NCBI GenBank assembly: GCA_946185285.1
Contig: CAMHIS010000018.1
Coordinates: 1-40,464 of the forward strand
Origin: an uncultured Prevotellaceae bacterium
Lineage (GTDB): Bacteria; Bacteroidota; Bacteroidia; Bacteroidales; Bacteroidaceae
Length of the DNA: 40,464 nt
Direction: 5' to 3'
A program made the translations under genes and the position numbers. Under the pieces are notes generated by a model. It worked only from the letters and a program-made list of their open reading frames with translations. It had not been told where the DNA came from and did not search any database. Shown here piece after piece: positions 23,609-32,851 of the stretch. Positions within the stretch are counted from its first letter, which is position 1, and each line of letters begins with the position of its first letter.

Positions 23609-23616
23609 CAAAGATA
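23609..23616 (-). promoter_or_regulatory. -7 promoter element of the regulator gene
   Basis: Read leftward TATCTTTG, 33 nt before the ATG at 23575. No TTTG is seen at the expected -33 distance, so the promoter is probably weak or activated. It overlaps the end of the retropepsin gene region. Confidence 0.5.
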
Positions 23617-23621
23617 CAACG

Positions 23622-24059
23622 TTACAGATCAACGCCGCCTTCGCTGGGTGTACGGAACTGAAACGTTGTCTTTCCGTCCTTGTTGGTGATGAGGAAGTCG
23701 GTCTGGGTGATGATGTCCATGCCAATAAGCAGGTCGTAGTCGTCAATGTCTGAGCAATAGACTTCCTCGTTATAAATCATCTTGCCGTTGGCCAAACCTA
23801 TGTGTACCATATATGTGCTTACAGACTGGTCGCCTCCTATGCCCATGAACTCGCCTTTGTTGTGAGGCACGAGGCCAAGGGTCTCAACAAGCCGCGGTGA
23901 AATGATGGTAATTTCTGCACCTGTATCCCAAGCAGCACTTTCTGTATAAACACAAGGAGGGAACTCTGCGCCCTCCTTCAGTTCATCTGCTACCATGACC
24001 AGTGCATTTGTGATGACGGCACTGGCCTGTACGTCATACTCCTTTTTGAAAGTACTCAT
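23622..24059 (-). CDS. retropepsin-like aspartic protease
   Basis: A ~145-residue single-domain aspartic protease of the retroviral type. The catalytic motif is AAWDTGAEITIISPRLV with Asp45 in the hydrophobic-hydrophobic-Asp-Thr-Gly-Ala signature, and LLIGMDIITQTDF matches the family's conserved ILGMDxL-like strand. Like its relatives it would work as a dimer; substrate unknown. I prefer the ATG at 24059 because AAGGA stands 8 nt upstream; an in-frame ATG at 24086 would add nine residues. It overlaps the preceding 63-residue gene by 26 nt, so the two are translationally coupled. There is no signal peptide, so it is cytoplasmic. Confidence 0.8.
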   Translation of the reverse strand: MSTFKKEYDVQASAVITNALVMVADELKEGAEFPPCVYTESAAWDTGAEITIISPRLVETLGLVPHNKGEFMGIGGDQSVSTYMVHIGLANGKMIYNEEVYCSDIDDYDLLIGMDIITQTDFLITNKDGKTTFQFRTPSEGGVDL

Positions 24060-24225
24060 GGAATAGTTCCTTGGGCATGTCGGCAATACGACGGTTCTTG
24101 TACTTAGGCTTATAACTGCCGGGCTTCACGCGGAAGAACGTGCAGCGCACCTTCTTGCTCGTATCGAGCTTTGGGGCTTCGATGAGTTCGAAATCCTCCA
24201 ATTTGGCATTCTTTAAGTCTATCAT
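24034..24225 (-). CDS. small partner protein of the retropepsin
   Basis: A 63-residue protein starting at MIDLKNAKLEDF (ATG at 24225); the longer in-frame extension reads promoter sequence and is not used. It contains VRCTFFRVKPGSYKPKYKNRRIADMPKELFHEYF, basic in the middle, acidic at the ends, without a domain I recognise. It overlaps the protease gene and shares its promoter. Such a fixed pair suggests a partner, regulator or even substrate of the protease; that is inference from position only. Confidence 0.6.
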   Translation of the reverse strand: MIDLKNAKLEDFELIEAPKLDTSKKVRCTFFRVKPGSYKPKYKNRRIADMPKELFHEYFQKGV

Positions 24226-24251
24226 AACGTTATGAGTTTGAAATTTCGCTG

Positions 24252-24282
24252 CAAAGATACAATTTAATGTGTAAAATGCAAA
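24252..24282 (-). promoter_or_regulatory. promoter of the small gene - retropepsin pair
   Basis: Read leftward: TTTG (24282-24279), a 19-nt spacer, TATCTTTG (24259-24252), 27 nt before the ATG at 24225. This separates the pair from the larger operon to the right, for which I see no convincing terminator. Confidence 0.85.
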
Positions 24283-24366
24283 GAATAATGTGCTTTTTTT
24301 GCTTTGTTTGGCAAAGTTTTTCGCATCACTTAAAGAAAGTTCAGGAAACGGAACGAATATCATCGA

Positions 24367-26133
24367 CTAAAAACCAGTGACAAAGATCTTCTTGCCATTC
24401 TTGACATAGATGCCTGCTTTGGTCGGTTTGCGGACACGGCGGCCCTGGAGGTCATAGACGGCATGATCAGCTGTCGTCCCGGGATTGTCACTCAGGCCGT
24501 CGATACCTGTGGTCAGATAGCTGCTGGCGGTGAGGCTGAGCTGACCGACGATGCAGTCGCTCCACTCAGCGGCAGCTGAATAGACGGCGATGACATAGTC
24601 GCCCTGCTCGGCGATGTCGAACTCGAAGGTCTGCTGCTGCGGACTGCTGAAATTGTTGGAGGCCACGTTGCCGATGTTGATGTTCGGCATATAGGTCTGA
24701 CTGGCAATGGTCGTGCTGCCCGTGCGCTTCTCGATGCACAGTTCTACCTGTCCGAAGTCTGCCATGTTCCAGTTGCAGATCTTATACTTCAGCGTGTAGT
24801 GGCCGGGGGCTAAGCTGAGGGTGGTGCCGCCGTCGCTGAGGCCGTACTTTGCCCAGCCCTGATGAGCCTTTCCATTGATATTGCGGAAGTAGAGACCATA
24901 GTTGAAGCCTTTCGACGAGCCGGTGAACTGCAGCACGCGGCAGCCCGAGGAGTAGCCGCTGCTGTAGCCCGTGCGGCGCTCGCTGCTGTCGTAGGTGGTC
25001 CATCCGGCGGGCAGGGCGTTGGCCTCCTTGAAATCCGTCGAGGGGGTGAGCGTTGTCGGCGCCTGCATGGTCACCTCGATGGTGGCGGTGCTCGTCTCGC
25101 CGTCGTTGTCGGTGGCAACGGCCTTCAGCGTGTGCTTGGCGGCCTTGGCTCCCGTGAGCGTGGCCTTGTAGGGTTTCTCCGTGCAGGTGGCTATCAGCGT
25201 CGTGCCGTCGTAGAACTCCACCTTCTCGACGGTGCCGTTAGGGTCGTCGGCTGTGGCGGTAATGGTGATGTCGGGAAACACGGCTTTACCCTTTGGCGCA
25301 AAGCTGATGTGCTTCCCGCCGGTGGCAGGCGACGTAATCTTGACGTTGGGCGTGGTCTTGTTCAGCGAGTAACGGCTGCAGAAGTTCCAGATCTCCTTAC
25401 CCGTATACACCTGCGGCTCCTTGCATATCCAATGACCCTTGTCCTTGAGCTCCAAGAGCCGCACTTCGACGCCGTCGTTGCCTGGTCCCCAGATGTGCAG
25501 CTTGGCACCACTGAAGCCATTGTAGTTGTTGATGACCTTATCCGTCGTCGAACAGCCGTTGTGCTTGATCCAAGGATTCAGCGCCGGCTGCACGCCGCCC
25601 CAGTTGTCGGCCGTTCCCTGAATATGCAGGATGGGCACCGGGCGCGTCTTGGAACTGGGCGTTACCACCGACGGGCCGCTGCAAGAGACGAAGGCGGCAA
25701 TCTGATCTGAAAGCTTGTTGATGGCATTGTAGGTCAGCATGCCGCCCATGGAGAAACCGCCGAGATAGATGCGGTTGCGGTCGATCTTATGCTGCGTGAC
25801 CATCCGCTCGATGATGGCCTTGATGAAGTTGATGTCGCGGTCACCGCCGGTGTCCCATGCACGGTCGATGCCGTTGGGGAAGACGCAGACAAACTTGGCG
25901 GTGTCGCAGACAGCCTCCATGCTGACGTTGTCGTTCTTGAACTCGCTGTTCTGCATCCAGCCGGCATCCTGGTTGTAGCCGTGACAGAAGATGAGCAGGG
26001 GGCGGTTCTGCCCGAGGTTCTTAGGGACAATGACATTATACGAGCGGCTGGTGCCGCCTACGGTGATATTGTCGGCCTGGGCCGGCATCAGTCCTGCTGC
26101 GAGCAGGAGGATTGATAGAATGGTTTGCTTCAT
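24367..26133 (-). CDS. secreted CE1-like esterase with Ig-like domain and shared module (paralogue 2)
   Basis: A 588-residue paralogue of the 4047-5816 protein with the same domain order. Signal peptide (to about residue 20); CE1-like catalytic domain (about 22-270) with LLIFCHGYNQDAGW, GGFSMGGML with Ser128 as nucleophile, HIQGTADNWGGV carrying the acidic residue and KDKGHWICKE with the histidine; Ig-like domain (about 285-370, VEKVEFYDGTTLI); shared beta-rich module (about 380-545); C-terminal tail (VYDLQGRRVRKPTKAGIYVKNGKK). It is the last gene of the GH98-GH97-GH43 operon, 9 nt after GH43. A feruloyl or acetyl-xylan esterase role fits the neighbours. The two paralogues diverge strongly in sequence, so they probably serve different esters. 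Confidence 0.87.
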   Translation of the reverse strand: MKQTILSILLLAAGLMPAQADNITVGGTSRSYNVIVPKNLGQNRPLLIFCHGYNQDAGWMQNSEFKNDNVSMEAVCDTAKFVCVFPNGIDRAWDTGGDRDINFIKAIIERMVTQHKIDRNRIYLGGFSMGGMLTYNAINKLSDQIAAFVSCSGPSVVTPSSKTRPVPILHIQGTADNWGGVQPALNPWIKHNGCSTTDKVINNYNGFSGAKLHIWGPGNDGVEVRLLELKDKGHWICKEPQVYTGKEIWNFCSRYSLNKTTPNVKITSPATGGKHISFAPKGKAVFPDITITATADDPNGTVEKVEFYDGTTLIATCTEKPYKATLTGAKAAKHTLKAVATDNDGETSTATIEVTMQAPTTLTPSTDFKEANALPAGWTTYDSSERRTGYSSGYSSGCRVLQFTGSSKGFNYGLYFRNINGKAHQGWAKYGLSDGGTTLSLAPGHYTLKYKICNWNMADFGQVELCIEKRTGSTTIASQTYMPNINIGNVASNNFSSPQQQTFEFDIAEQGDYVIAVYSAAAEWSDCIVGQLSLTASSYLTTGIDGLSDNPGTTADHAVYDLQGRRVRKPTKAGIYVKNGKKIFVTGF

Positions 26134-26142
26134 ATTGGTTGG

Positions 26143-27651
26143 TTATTTCAGTATTTTCTTTCCGTTGACGATGGTGACGCCTTTTGTATTGGGGGTGGCT
26201 TTGAGGCCGCTGAGGTTGTAGGCGGGATGGGGGGAATGGGCAGGATGGGCAATGTGGGAGATGTGGGTAGGCTGTTCGAAGAACTGCCAGCTGTCGAAGT
26301 CGAAGAGCGACGTGCCGCTGCCCGTAAACGTGAAGAAGAGGTCGCGCACGCCGTTGATGGGCGACGTCAGGTCGCAGGTCACCTCCTGCCACTCGCCGTC
26401 GGCAGGCTCCAAGGGCAGACGGCCCTTGATGGTGCCGCCCTTGCTGCCGATGCGCACCACGAGCGTACACTTCTTCTCGACGCGCACCTTCGCCGTCAGC
26501 GCCTGGGCACCGGCCTCGCCGAAGTCCACGTTGCGCACCTTGATATAGTCGCCGGTGCTGATGTTCGTCACGTAGCAGCCGTTATAGTCGCCCATGCACT
26601 TCACACCCTGACACTGGTTGATGGTCTCGGCCTCCTGTCTGACGAAGGGGTCGAGCGTCTGAAGCGGACTGACACCCTTGGTCGTAGCCTTGATGAGAGG
26701 CAGCGAGCCGTCTTCGTTGCGGGTGAACTCCTCGATACAGGTGGCACGCTTATAGCCGCCGCCGTTGGGCAGCTTGCCGTTGTGGTAGAACAGGTAGTGG
26801 TGGCCCTTGTACTCCACTGTGCCGCCGTGAATGGTAAAGCTGTTGTCGGCCAGCCCCATCACCTTGCCCTGATACGTCCACGGGCCGGTTATCTTGTCGG
26901 CCGTCGAGTAAGCCCAGTGCTCGGGCACGCCGCCGGCGGCATATTCCAGATAGTACTTGCCGCCACGCTTGTAAATCCACGAGGCCTCCTCGAAGTTGGT
27001 CTTCGGCGTGCCGTCGTCGTTGTAGCCCTTGAAGGGTCCGAAGGCCTTCTCGTCCTTGGTCTTCACCTCCCTCTCGCCGCCCGTGATGGCGGTCATCGTC
27101 TTCGTCAGCTTCGCATACCACAGGTTGTTATTGCCATAGAAGAGGTACGCCTGACCGTCGTCGTCGATCATCACCGTGGGGTCGATCTTGAACCATCCCT
27201 TTACCAGCGGTTTGCGGATAGGGTCGCGGTAGGGCCCGGCGGGGTTGTCGGCCACGGCCACACCGATACCGGGATAGGCCTGACCCTTGATGGTGGCCGT
27301 CACATACCAGTACCACTTGCCATTACGCTCTATGCACTGGCTGGCCCAGCAGTCGTTGTCCTGCTTGGCCCATGCCGAGAAGGTGGCCGACGTCAGCGGC
27401 GTGCCGCGATAGGTCCAGTTCACCATGTCGACAGTGCTGTAGAGCAGCCAGTCCTTCATGGTGAAGTAGCCGTTCAAGGTCACATCCTCGTCGTGGTCGA
27501 CGAAGAGGTAGAGCGTGTCGCCGTGAACGTAGGGTGCCGGGTCGGGCGTATAGCGGTCGCAGATGGCCGGGTTCTGGGCCTTGACAGCCGCCAACGGCAG
27601 ACAGACCAGGCCCAGAACCGCCATGCTTTTCAGTGTTTCATTCCACTTCAT
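26143..27651 (-). CDS. GH43 arabinofuranosidase/xylosidase with CBM6-like domain
   Basis: A 502-residue secreted GH43 enzyme. The five-bladed propeller (about 27-315) shows the inverting triad: Asp37 in TPDPAPYV (base), Asp157 in FKIDPTVMI (pKa modulator) and Glu222 in NFEEASWIY (acid). A CBM6-like domain follows (about 330-460, FVRQEAETINQCQGVKC ... FDFDSWQFFE). The linker (about 463-478) is histidine- and proline-rich and is encoded by five 9-bp repeats; the protein closes with a degenerate Prevotella tail (GVTIVNGKKILK). GH43 members with CBM6 remove arabinose or xylose from arabinoxylan; which one cannot be settled here. It lies 9 nt after GH97 in the operon. Confidence 0.9.
   Translation of the reverse strand: MKWNETLKSMAVLGLVCLPLAAVKAQNPAICDRYTPDPAPYVHGDTLYLFVDHDEDVTLNGYFTMKDWLLYSTVDMVNWTYRGTPLTSATFSAWAKQDNDCWASQCIERNGKWYWYVTATIKGQAYPGIGVAVADNPAGPYRDPIRKPLVKGWFKIDPTVMIDDDGQAYLFYGNNNLWYAKLTKTMTAITGGEREVKTKDEKAFGPFKGYNDDGTPKTNFEEASWIYKRGGKYYLEYAAGGVPEHWAYSTADKITGPWTYQGKVMGLADNSFTIHGGTVEYKGHHYLFYHNGKLPNGGGYKRATCIEEFTRNEDGSLPLIKATTKGVSPLQTLDPFVRQEAETINQCQGVKCMGDYNGCYVTNISTGDYIKVRNVDFGEAGAQALTAKVRVEKKCTLVVRIGSKGGTIKGRLPLEPADGEWQEVTCDLTSPINGVRDLFFTFTGSGTSLFDFDSWQFFEQPTHISHIAHPAHSPHPAYNLSGLKATPNTKGVTIVNGKKILK
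26227..26271. repeat. five 9-bp repeats coding a His/Pro-rich linker
   Basis: Units ATGGGGGGA, ATGGGCAGG, ATGGGCAAT, GTGGGAGAT and GTGGGTAGG follow each other in the antisense of the GH43 gene. On the coding strand each adds three residues, so expansion only lengthens the linker between CBM6 and the C-terminal tail. Similar CCCATCCTG arrays are familiar from intergenic DNA of related genomes. Confidence 0.75.
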
Positions 27652-27660
27652 AGCGTCAGC

Positions 27661-29652
27661 TTATTGCGCATCACCCACAATGACAAAGGCACCGTTCTGA
27701 GGAATGCTGACGGCATAGGTCAGCGACTTCAGCTTCGCATCCTGTGATTTTCCTACCAGCTGTGCATCGTCGGTATAGGTCGTCACCTGTGTACCCTTGG
27801 CAAAGAAGGGACTGAGGTTGAGTTTCGTCTTCACAGGCTCCTTCTGGGCGCTGATGCCCACCACATACCACTTGCCGGCCGAACGGCGGGCCAGGATGAC
27901 ATACTTGCCGGGATAGCCGTCGATGAAGCGCACCTCGTCCCACGTCGTCGGCACCTGCTTCATGAACTCAACGGCCCAGGCGGGGGCGTCGGTCAGGTTG
28001 TTGGGGGCCATGGCAAAGTGCTGCACGCTCGACTGGAACAGCACGGCGGTGGCCAGTGCATAGACGTCGCTGGTGCGGCGGACAGTGCCGTGCTGGTTAT
28101 CTGCATTGTAGAACTTGTTCAGCGTGGAGCCGCCGAAGTCCATCGAACCGACGGTATTACGGATGAAAGGATGGATACAGCCGTTCATGGCCTCAGCATC
28201 GCAGGCGCCCTGGCCGAAGTGCAGGTTCTCGGAGGCCAGTACAGCCTCGGAGGCCACGTAGTTGGGGTACATACGCTCCCAGCCACGGGGCAGCGTACAG
28301 CCGTGGAAGATGCACTGTATGCCGAACTCGTTGGCATCGGTGAGGATGTCCTCGTAGAGCTGCATCATCGGCTGCTTGTCGCCGCCGAAGAAGTCGACCT
28401 TGATGCCGAGGATGCCGTTCTTCTGCATCCACGCCATCTCCTGACGGCGGGCTGCCGAGCGGTCCATCTTGTTCAGCGGCGACTGCGGGGCGTCGTTCCA
28501 CCGTCCGTTGGAGTTGTACCAGAGGAACAGACCCACACCCTTCGACTTGGCGTAGCGGGCCAGCTCGGCCATACGCTCATAGCCTATCTGCTTGTCCCAC
28601 AGGGCATCGATGAGCACCGAGCGCCAGCCCATGGCGGCCGAGAAGTCGATATAGCGCTTCTGCTCGTCGAAGTTGCAGCTGGAGTCCATGCCGATGATCC
28701 ACGACCATGAGCCCTTGCCGTAGGTATAGTCCTTCGATGCCTTGTACTTAGGCTGCACGAGGTCGTTGGCAACGGTGGTCTCCACCACATTGGCCAGCGT
28801 CTCGCCGCAGGTGATGGTGCGCCAGGGCGTCTCGCTGGGCAGCGAGACGGCGGGCGTCGTAGAGCCGACGCCGTTCAGCTCGCCCTGCTGCGGGAAGCCG
28901 ATCTTATACTTCGCCCCGCCGTCGTTCAGCAGGCGGCAGGCCACGTAGCCTCCGTCGGTACCGGTCTCTGAGATGAGCACCCACCCCTGTCCTGTTTGTT
29001 GCTGTAGTACAGCAACAGACGGAACTTTAAAGAGGCAGGGGAAGGAGTAGCCCTCGCCCCAGCCGTTCTTACCCATCTCGTCGTCGAGGGTGTAGCCGGT
29101 CTCATAAGAAGGAGAGGTACGCGCGAAGCCGCCCATGGGCTTCGACTGCGGACAGAGGAACGTCTTTGTGCCCTCGGGCAGCACGAAGCCGCTGGCCTCT
29201 TCCTGAACGACGGCCACGAGCGTCTCGCCGCCACGGCCCCGCCGGGGATAGAACTTATAGCGGTAGGCCACGTCGCGGTTGCTGACGCGGAAGATGATGT
29301 CCATCCTGTAGCCGCCCTTGTCGAACTGGCAGACGCCCTCGGTGGCCTCGTATGTTATATGACTCTGCTTCGTGGTCTTCAGGTCGTACTCGTCCTTCAC
29401 CGTCTTCACTTCGCAGGCCTTCATCGTCAGGCCCTCGGTCATGTCGATGAAGTTGAGCTTCACGCCCAATGGCGACTTCTCCAGGAACGTGGCGCCGCTG
29501 CGGCTCACGGTGTAAGTAGGCTTGCCGCCCTCGTCGCTGACGGTGACGGTCATGCGCCCGTCGGGACTCTGTAGTGTTTTCTCCTCAGCCGTGGCACCGG
29601 TGGCCACGACCATTGCCAATGCCATCAAGATGGCGCTTCTGTAATGCTTCAT
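27661..29652 (-). CDS. GH97 retaining-type alpha-galactosidase
   Basis: A 663-residue secreted GH97 enzyme. The order is signal peptide, N-terminal beta-supersandwich (about 22-290), catalytic TIM barrel (about 300-560, WSWIIGMDSSCNF ... GLFLWYNSNGRW), C-terminal beta-sandwich. GIKVDFFGGD carries Asp420 at the position of the nucleophile of the retaining GH97 branch (alpha-galactosidases); inverting SusB-type enzymes have glutamate-based catalysis instead. Glu469 in VASEAV is the candidate acid/base. It probably removes alpha-galactose from decorated xylan or oligosaccharides. It sits 6 nt after GH98 and 9 nt before GH43. It has no Prevotella-type C-terminal tail, so it may be periplasmic. 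Confidence 0.9.
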   Translation of the reverse strand: MKHYRSAILMALAMVVATGATAEEKTLQSPDGRMTVTVSDEGGKPTYTVSRSGATFLEKSPLGVKLNFIDMTEGLTMKACEVKTVKDEYDLKTTKQSHITYEATEGVCQFDKGGYRMDIIFRVSNRDVAYRYKFYPRRGRGGETLVAVVQEEASGFVLPEGTKTFLCPQSKPMGGFARTSPSYETGYTLDDEMGKNGWGEGYSFPCLFKVPSVAVLQQQTGQGWVLISETGTDGGYVACRLLNDGGAKYKIGFPQQGELNGVGSTTPAVSLPSETPWRTITCGETLANVVETTVANDLVQPKYKASKDYTYGKGSWSWIIGMDSSCNFDEQKRYIDFSAAMGWRSVLIDALWDKQIGYERMAELARYAKSKGVGLFLWYNSNGRWNDAPQSPLNKMDRSAARRQEMAWMQKNGILGIKVDFFGGDKQPMMQLYEDILTDANEFGIQCIFHGCTLPRGWERMYPNYVASEAVLASENLHFGQGACDAEAMNGCIHPFIRNTVGSMDFGGSTLNKFYNADNQHGTVRRTSDVYALATAVLFQSSVQHFAMAPNNLTDAPAWAVEFMKQVPTTWDEVRFIDGYPGKYVILARRSAGKWYVVGISAQKEPVKTKLNLSPFFAKGTQVTTYTDDAQLVGKSQDAKLKSLTYAVSIPQNGAFVIVGDAQ

Positions 29653-29658
29653 ATCAAT

Positions 29659-32600
29659 TTATTTTTTAAGGATTTTACGTGTTGTTCCGTCGGCGGAGCG
29701 GAGGATGAGCACACCCTTGGCGTCATTGCCTACGCGGTGGCCGTTGAGGGTATAGGCGCCCTGGACATGATGGGTGTCGTAGGCAAATGGAGTGGCAATA
29801 CCCGTAGCGTCCGCACTGACCTTGCACTCTAAGAGCAGGTACTCGTCGTAGCTGCTGCTACGGCTCTCGTTGGAGAAGCGGATGACATACTTGCCGGCCT
29901 TTTCGATGGCGAAGGGCAGTTCGAGCGTCTTGGCCGATGTCAGGTTGGCCGACGTGTTGCCGTTGGCATTAGGCGAGGCGGTGAGCACCTCCGACGCAGC
30001 AATGACGCTGCCCGTCACGGCATCGAGTATCTGGACCTTATACTTCGGCGTACCCTTCCAGGCGGCCATGGAGTAAGTCAGCTTGTAGCTGCCTGGCTCC
30101 AGGGTGAGCGGACAGGCCGGCTGCCGTCCGTACTCGGCATACTCCTCACGCCAGTAGAGGGCCTTGCCCTGATGGCCGGTGAAGCCGACGAACGTGCGGG
30201 CACCCGAACTGTAGCTATTGGGATATTCATGGACATCGTTGTTCTCCTGGACACAGCGCCAGCCCTCGGGAACAGTGCCGTTGACAGTGCTGCTGAAGTC
30301 GAGCTTGGCAATGCCGTCGGCCTCGGTGAACACGGGCAGCAGCGTCACGTTGTCGTTGGGCATGGTGAAGGTCACCTCGTCCTGGCCGTTCACGGCGATG
30401 GTCTTCTCCAAGGTGTAGAAGACGGAGTTCACCACGCGCAGCTCCTTCAGCCGGTAGCCGTCGGCGGGCGTGACGGTCAGGGTCACGGTATCGCCCTCGG
30501 CAGCCTCCTCACGGTCGGCACTGATGGAGCCGTTCTTGGCCTCACGGACACTGACGTAATAGGTCATGGGTGCCACGTCGGCAGGCTGGTAGATAACCTG
30601 GTCGATATACATGGGCAGTCCGCCGCTGTTGACGATGGTCAGCGTGTTGGTGCCTACCTTCATCGTCGCATCGACGGTAGCATACAGCCACTCATTGGTG
30701 GCGGTCTTCTCGCAGCGGACAGTCTGCTTCTTACTGTTCGCGGTGATAATGATGCTGCCGGCCTTCGTCGGACAGGTGTAGCGCACACTGACCTTGTACT
30801 CGCCCTCCTGGCCTTCCTTCAGCTTCAGCTGATGGCGCAAGGCACCGGCCGTGTTGGTACCCATGTCGGCAAAGCCGTTGCCGGCGTGGCCGATGGTGCT
30901 GCGGTACCAGTTGAACGGGTCGGTTACGCACGACTTGATGCTCTTGAAGTCCATGTCCTCGCCCTCGATGATGATGGGACCGCGGTAGAGGGCGGGCTGC
31001 TTGGGGAGCGACAGGGGCTGCAACGGTGTTGCAGCATAGTCAACGGCGGAGCGGTCGGCGGTGCCGCTGGCGCGGACGGTCAAATCGAGGCCGCCGCAGT
31101 GCTTCACCGTCAGCTTATAGGTGGCAGCTTCGGCGTCGTACTCGGCCTTGGCGCTGGTGGTGCCCTTTGCTGCGCTGTGCTTGGTCAGGGTAAATGTCGG
31201 TTCTGCACCTACACCGCTGAGGATGATGGTGTCAGAGCGCAGTGCGGTAGTGTCGCTGCGGTAGTTGTTCAGGTAGAAGACGAGGCTGTCGGCATATTCG
31301 CGGATGACGCCGCTCGACAGCTTGTCGTACTTCAGTTCCAGCGTCTCGCAGGTATTGTACTGCAGGGGTATGACCGCCGATGCCCGGGTTTTCTTATTGA
31401 GATAGGTAAAAGGCGTGTAGGTGACCAGCTGGTTGCGGTAGCGGTTCACGTAGAGGTCGCCCTTGCTGACCTCCGGGTACTGGGCGTTGAAGTCGTTGAC
31501 CTTCTTGGTCTGCGAACTCCACTTCGAGGTGCGCTGCGACTTCTTCACCTGCACGGGAATGGCCTTGGCCACGTCGTCGTAAAGGTCGGTGACCATGGGT
31601 ATGGCCCCGTAGCGGCCCGTCTTCTTGAAGTAGCAGAAGTTGTCCATCCACTGGCCGTTGCCCCGGTTGAAGGGGTCGGTCTGCTTGTACAGGCCGTCGT
31701 AGAGGTCGCCCCACGTGGCGTACTTATCCTCGTCGCTGCCGTTGTTGACGTCGTTGATGACGACGACCTTGGTCTTGCCGACGACCTCCTCGCGGGTGGG
31801 TATGTACATCGTGCCGTTGATAACCTGGCGGAACATGTCGAGCCAGACGCCGTTGAAGTTGGGGAAGCGCTCCCAGCGGCGGCGGGTGTAGCCGTTGTCA
31901 ACGCCTTGCGCCCACAGTTCGTGGAAGCACTCCTGGTTCCACGTCAGCTCAGGGCCGTCCCAGACGGCACCGCCGTTGACGCACGTCTGCTCCATCACCG
32001 TGCCGATGCCGGCGGCGGCGGGGTACTTCTTGCCATTGTTCTCGCCGAGAATGGAACTGAGCGCGCCGTTCCAGCCGCAGTTGTCGTAGCGTACGCCGTA
32101 AGCCTTGGTCAGACCGCTGATGAACGGGCCGAACGTCACCGACTCGTTGTTGTAGAAGCACGACGACGTGGTGTACTTATACAGGAAGAGCATGGCCTCA
32201 GGGTACTTCTGGCAGGCGTTCAGGAGGTTCTTGTTGCGCTTCAGCTCGCCGATGGGGTTCAGCGGGTGGCTCCAGATGTTGCCGCAGAACGACACGGTGA
32301 GGAAGCCGCCGTACTTGTGCGACATCTCCACGAGCTTGGCAAAGAGCGCCCAGCGCGTGACCTGCTTCGACGACGACAGGTCGCCGCCCTCGTCGAAGCC
32401 CCAGAACTGCTCGGCGTAGTTCCAGCCGAGGAAGTTGGGGAACTGCTTGAAGAAGTACTCGAACGTCACCAGGTCGTCGTCCTGGATGTGGGTGTGACCG
32501 CCGGAGGCGGGCTGGCAGGAGAACCAGATGCCGTTCTGCTGGCACACCGTTCCCCACGACTTGTAGGTCTGGAAGGCGTAGTGCGGCATCTTATACAGGT

Positions 32601-32826
32601 TCAGGTCCTTGTCGTACTGACACGACAGGCTCAGGTTCAGACAGATGTAAGGCCGCACGTCCTCGGGGATGAGGTCGATAATCTTCTGCGGGTCGGCCTT
32701 GTACCATACGTCACAATGGATAAACCACAGCGGATGCTGCGAGTCAACGGGACGACGCTCCTGAGCGTTGAGCATTTGAGCGGCAAACGTCAGGGCAAGC
32801 GTCAAAAGGATAATTGCTTTCTTCAT
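29659..32826 (-). CDS. GH98 endo-glycanase, multidomain, surface-sorted
   Basis: A 1055-residue secreted protein with a GH98 catalytic region. The barrel (about 28-345) contains PLWFIHCDVWYKADPQKIIDLIP and candidate catalytic residues Glu139 (NYAEQFWGF), Asp248 (VRYDNCGW) and Glu293 (DGPELTW), in order and spacing like characterised GH98 enzymes. A beta-rich GH98 C-terminal region follows, then a CBM6/35-like domain (about 615-745, IIIEGEDMDF), a bacterial-repeat domain (about 750-830), the shared beta-rich module (about 840-1005) and a degenerate C-terminal tail. GH98 comprises blood-group endo-beta-galactosidases and endo-xylanases for heavily substituted xylan; the neighbours favour xylan, as inference. 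It is first in a four-gene operon and ends 6 nt before GH97. Confidence 0.85.
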   Translation of the reverse strand: MKKAIILLTLALTFAAQMLNAQERRPVDSQHPLWFIHCDVWYKADPQKIIDLIPEDVRPYICLNLSLSCQYDKDLNLYKMPHYAFQTYKSWGTVCQQNGIWFSCQPASGGHTHIQDDDLVTFEYFFKQFPNFLGWNYAEQFWGFDEGGDLSSSKQVTRWALFAKLVEMSHKYGGFLTVSFCGNIWSHPLNPIGELKRNKNLLNACQKYPEAMLFLYKYTTSSCFYNNESVTFGPFISGLTKAYGVRYDNCGWNGALSSILGENNGKKYPAAAGIGTVMEQTCVNGGAVWDGPELTWNQECFHELWAQGVDNGYTRRRWERFPNFNGVWLDMFRQVINGTMYIPTREEVVGKTKVVVINDVNNGSDEDKYATWGDLYDGLYKQTDPFNRGNGQWMDNFCYFKKTGRYGAIPMVTDLYDDVAKAIPVQVKKSQRTSKWSSQTKKVNDFNAQYPEVSKGDLYVNRYRNQLVTYTPFTYLNKKTRASAVIPLQYNTCETLELKYDKLSSGVIREYADSLVFYLNNYRSDTTALRSDTIILSGVGAEPTFTLTKHSAAKGTTSAKAEYDAEAATYKLTVKHCGGLDLTVRASGTADRSAVDYAATPLQPLSLPKQPALYRGPIIIEGEDMDFKSIKSCVTDPFNWYRSTIGHAGNGFADMGTNTAGALRHQLKLKEGQEGEYKVSVRYTCPTKAGSIIITANSKKQTVRCEKTATNEWLYATVDATMKVGTNTLTIVNSGGLPMYIDQVIYQPADVAPMTYYVSVREAKNGSISADREEAAEGDTVTLTVTPADGYRLKELRVVNSVFYTLEKTIAVNGQDEVTFTMPNDNVTLLPVFTEADGIAKLDFSSTVNGTVPEGWRCVQENNDVHEYPNSYSSGARTFVGFTGHQGKALYWREEYAEYGRQPACPLTLEPGSYKLTYSMAAWKGTPKYKVQILDAVTGSVIAASEVLTASPNANGNTSANLTSAKTLELPFAIEKAGKYVIRFSNESRSSSYDEYLLLECKVSADATGIATPFAYDTHHVQGAYTLNGHRVGNDAKGVLILRSADGTTRKILKK

Positions 32827-32851
32827 TTTGTTTTTAGTCTTTTAGATGGTG

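Noticed and set aside
26125..27747. A 540-codon rightward frame over GH43
   Set aside because: Shadow of the GH43 gene; no promoter, signal peptide or known domain.
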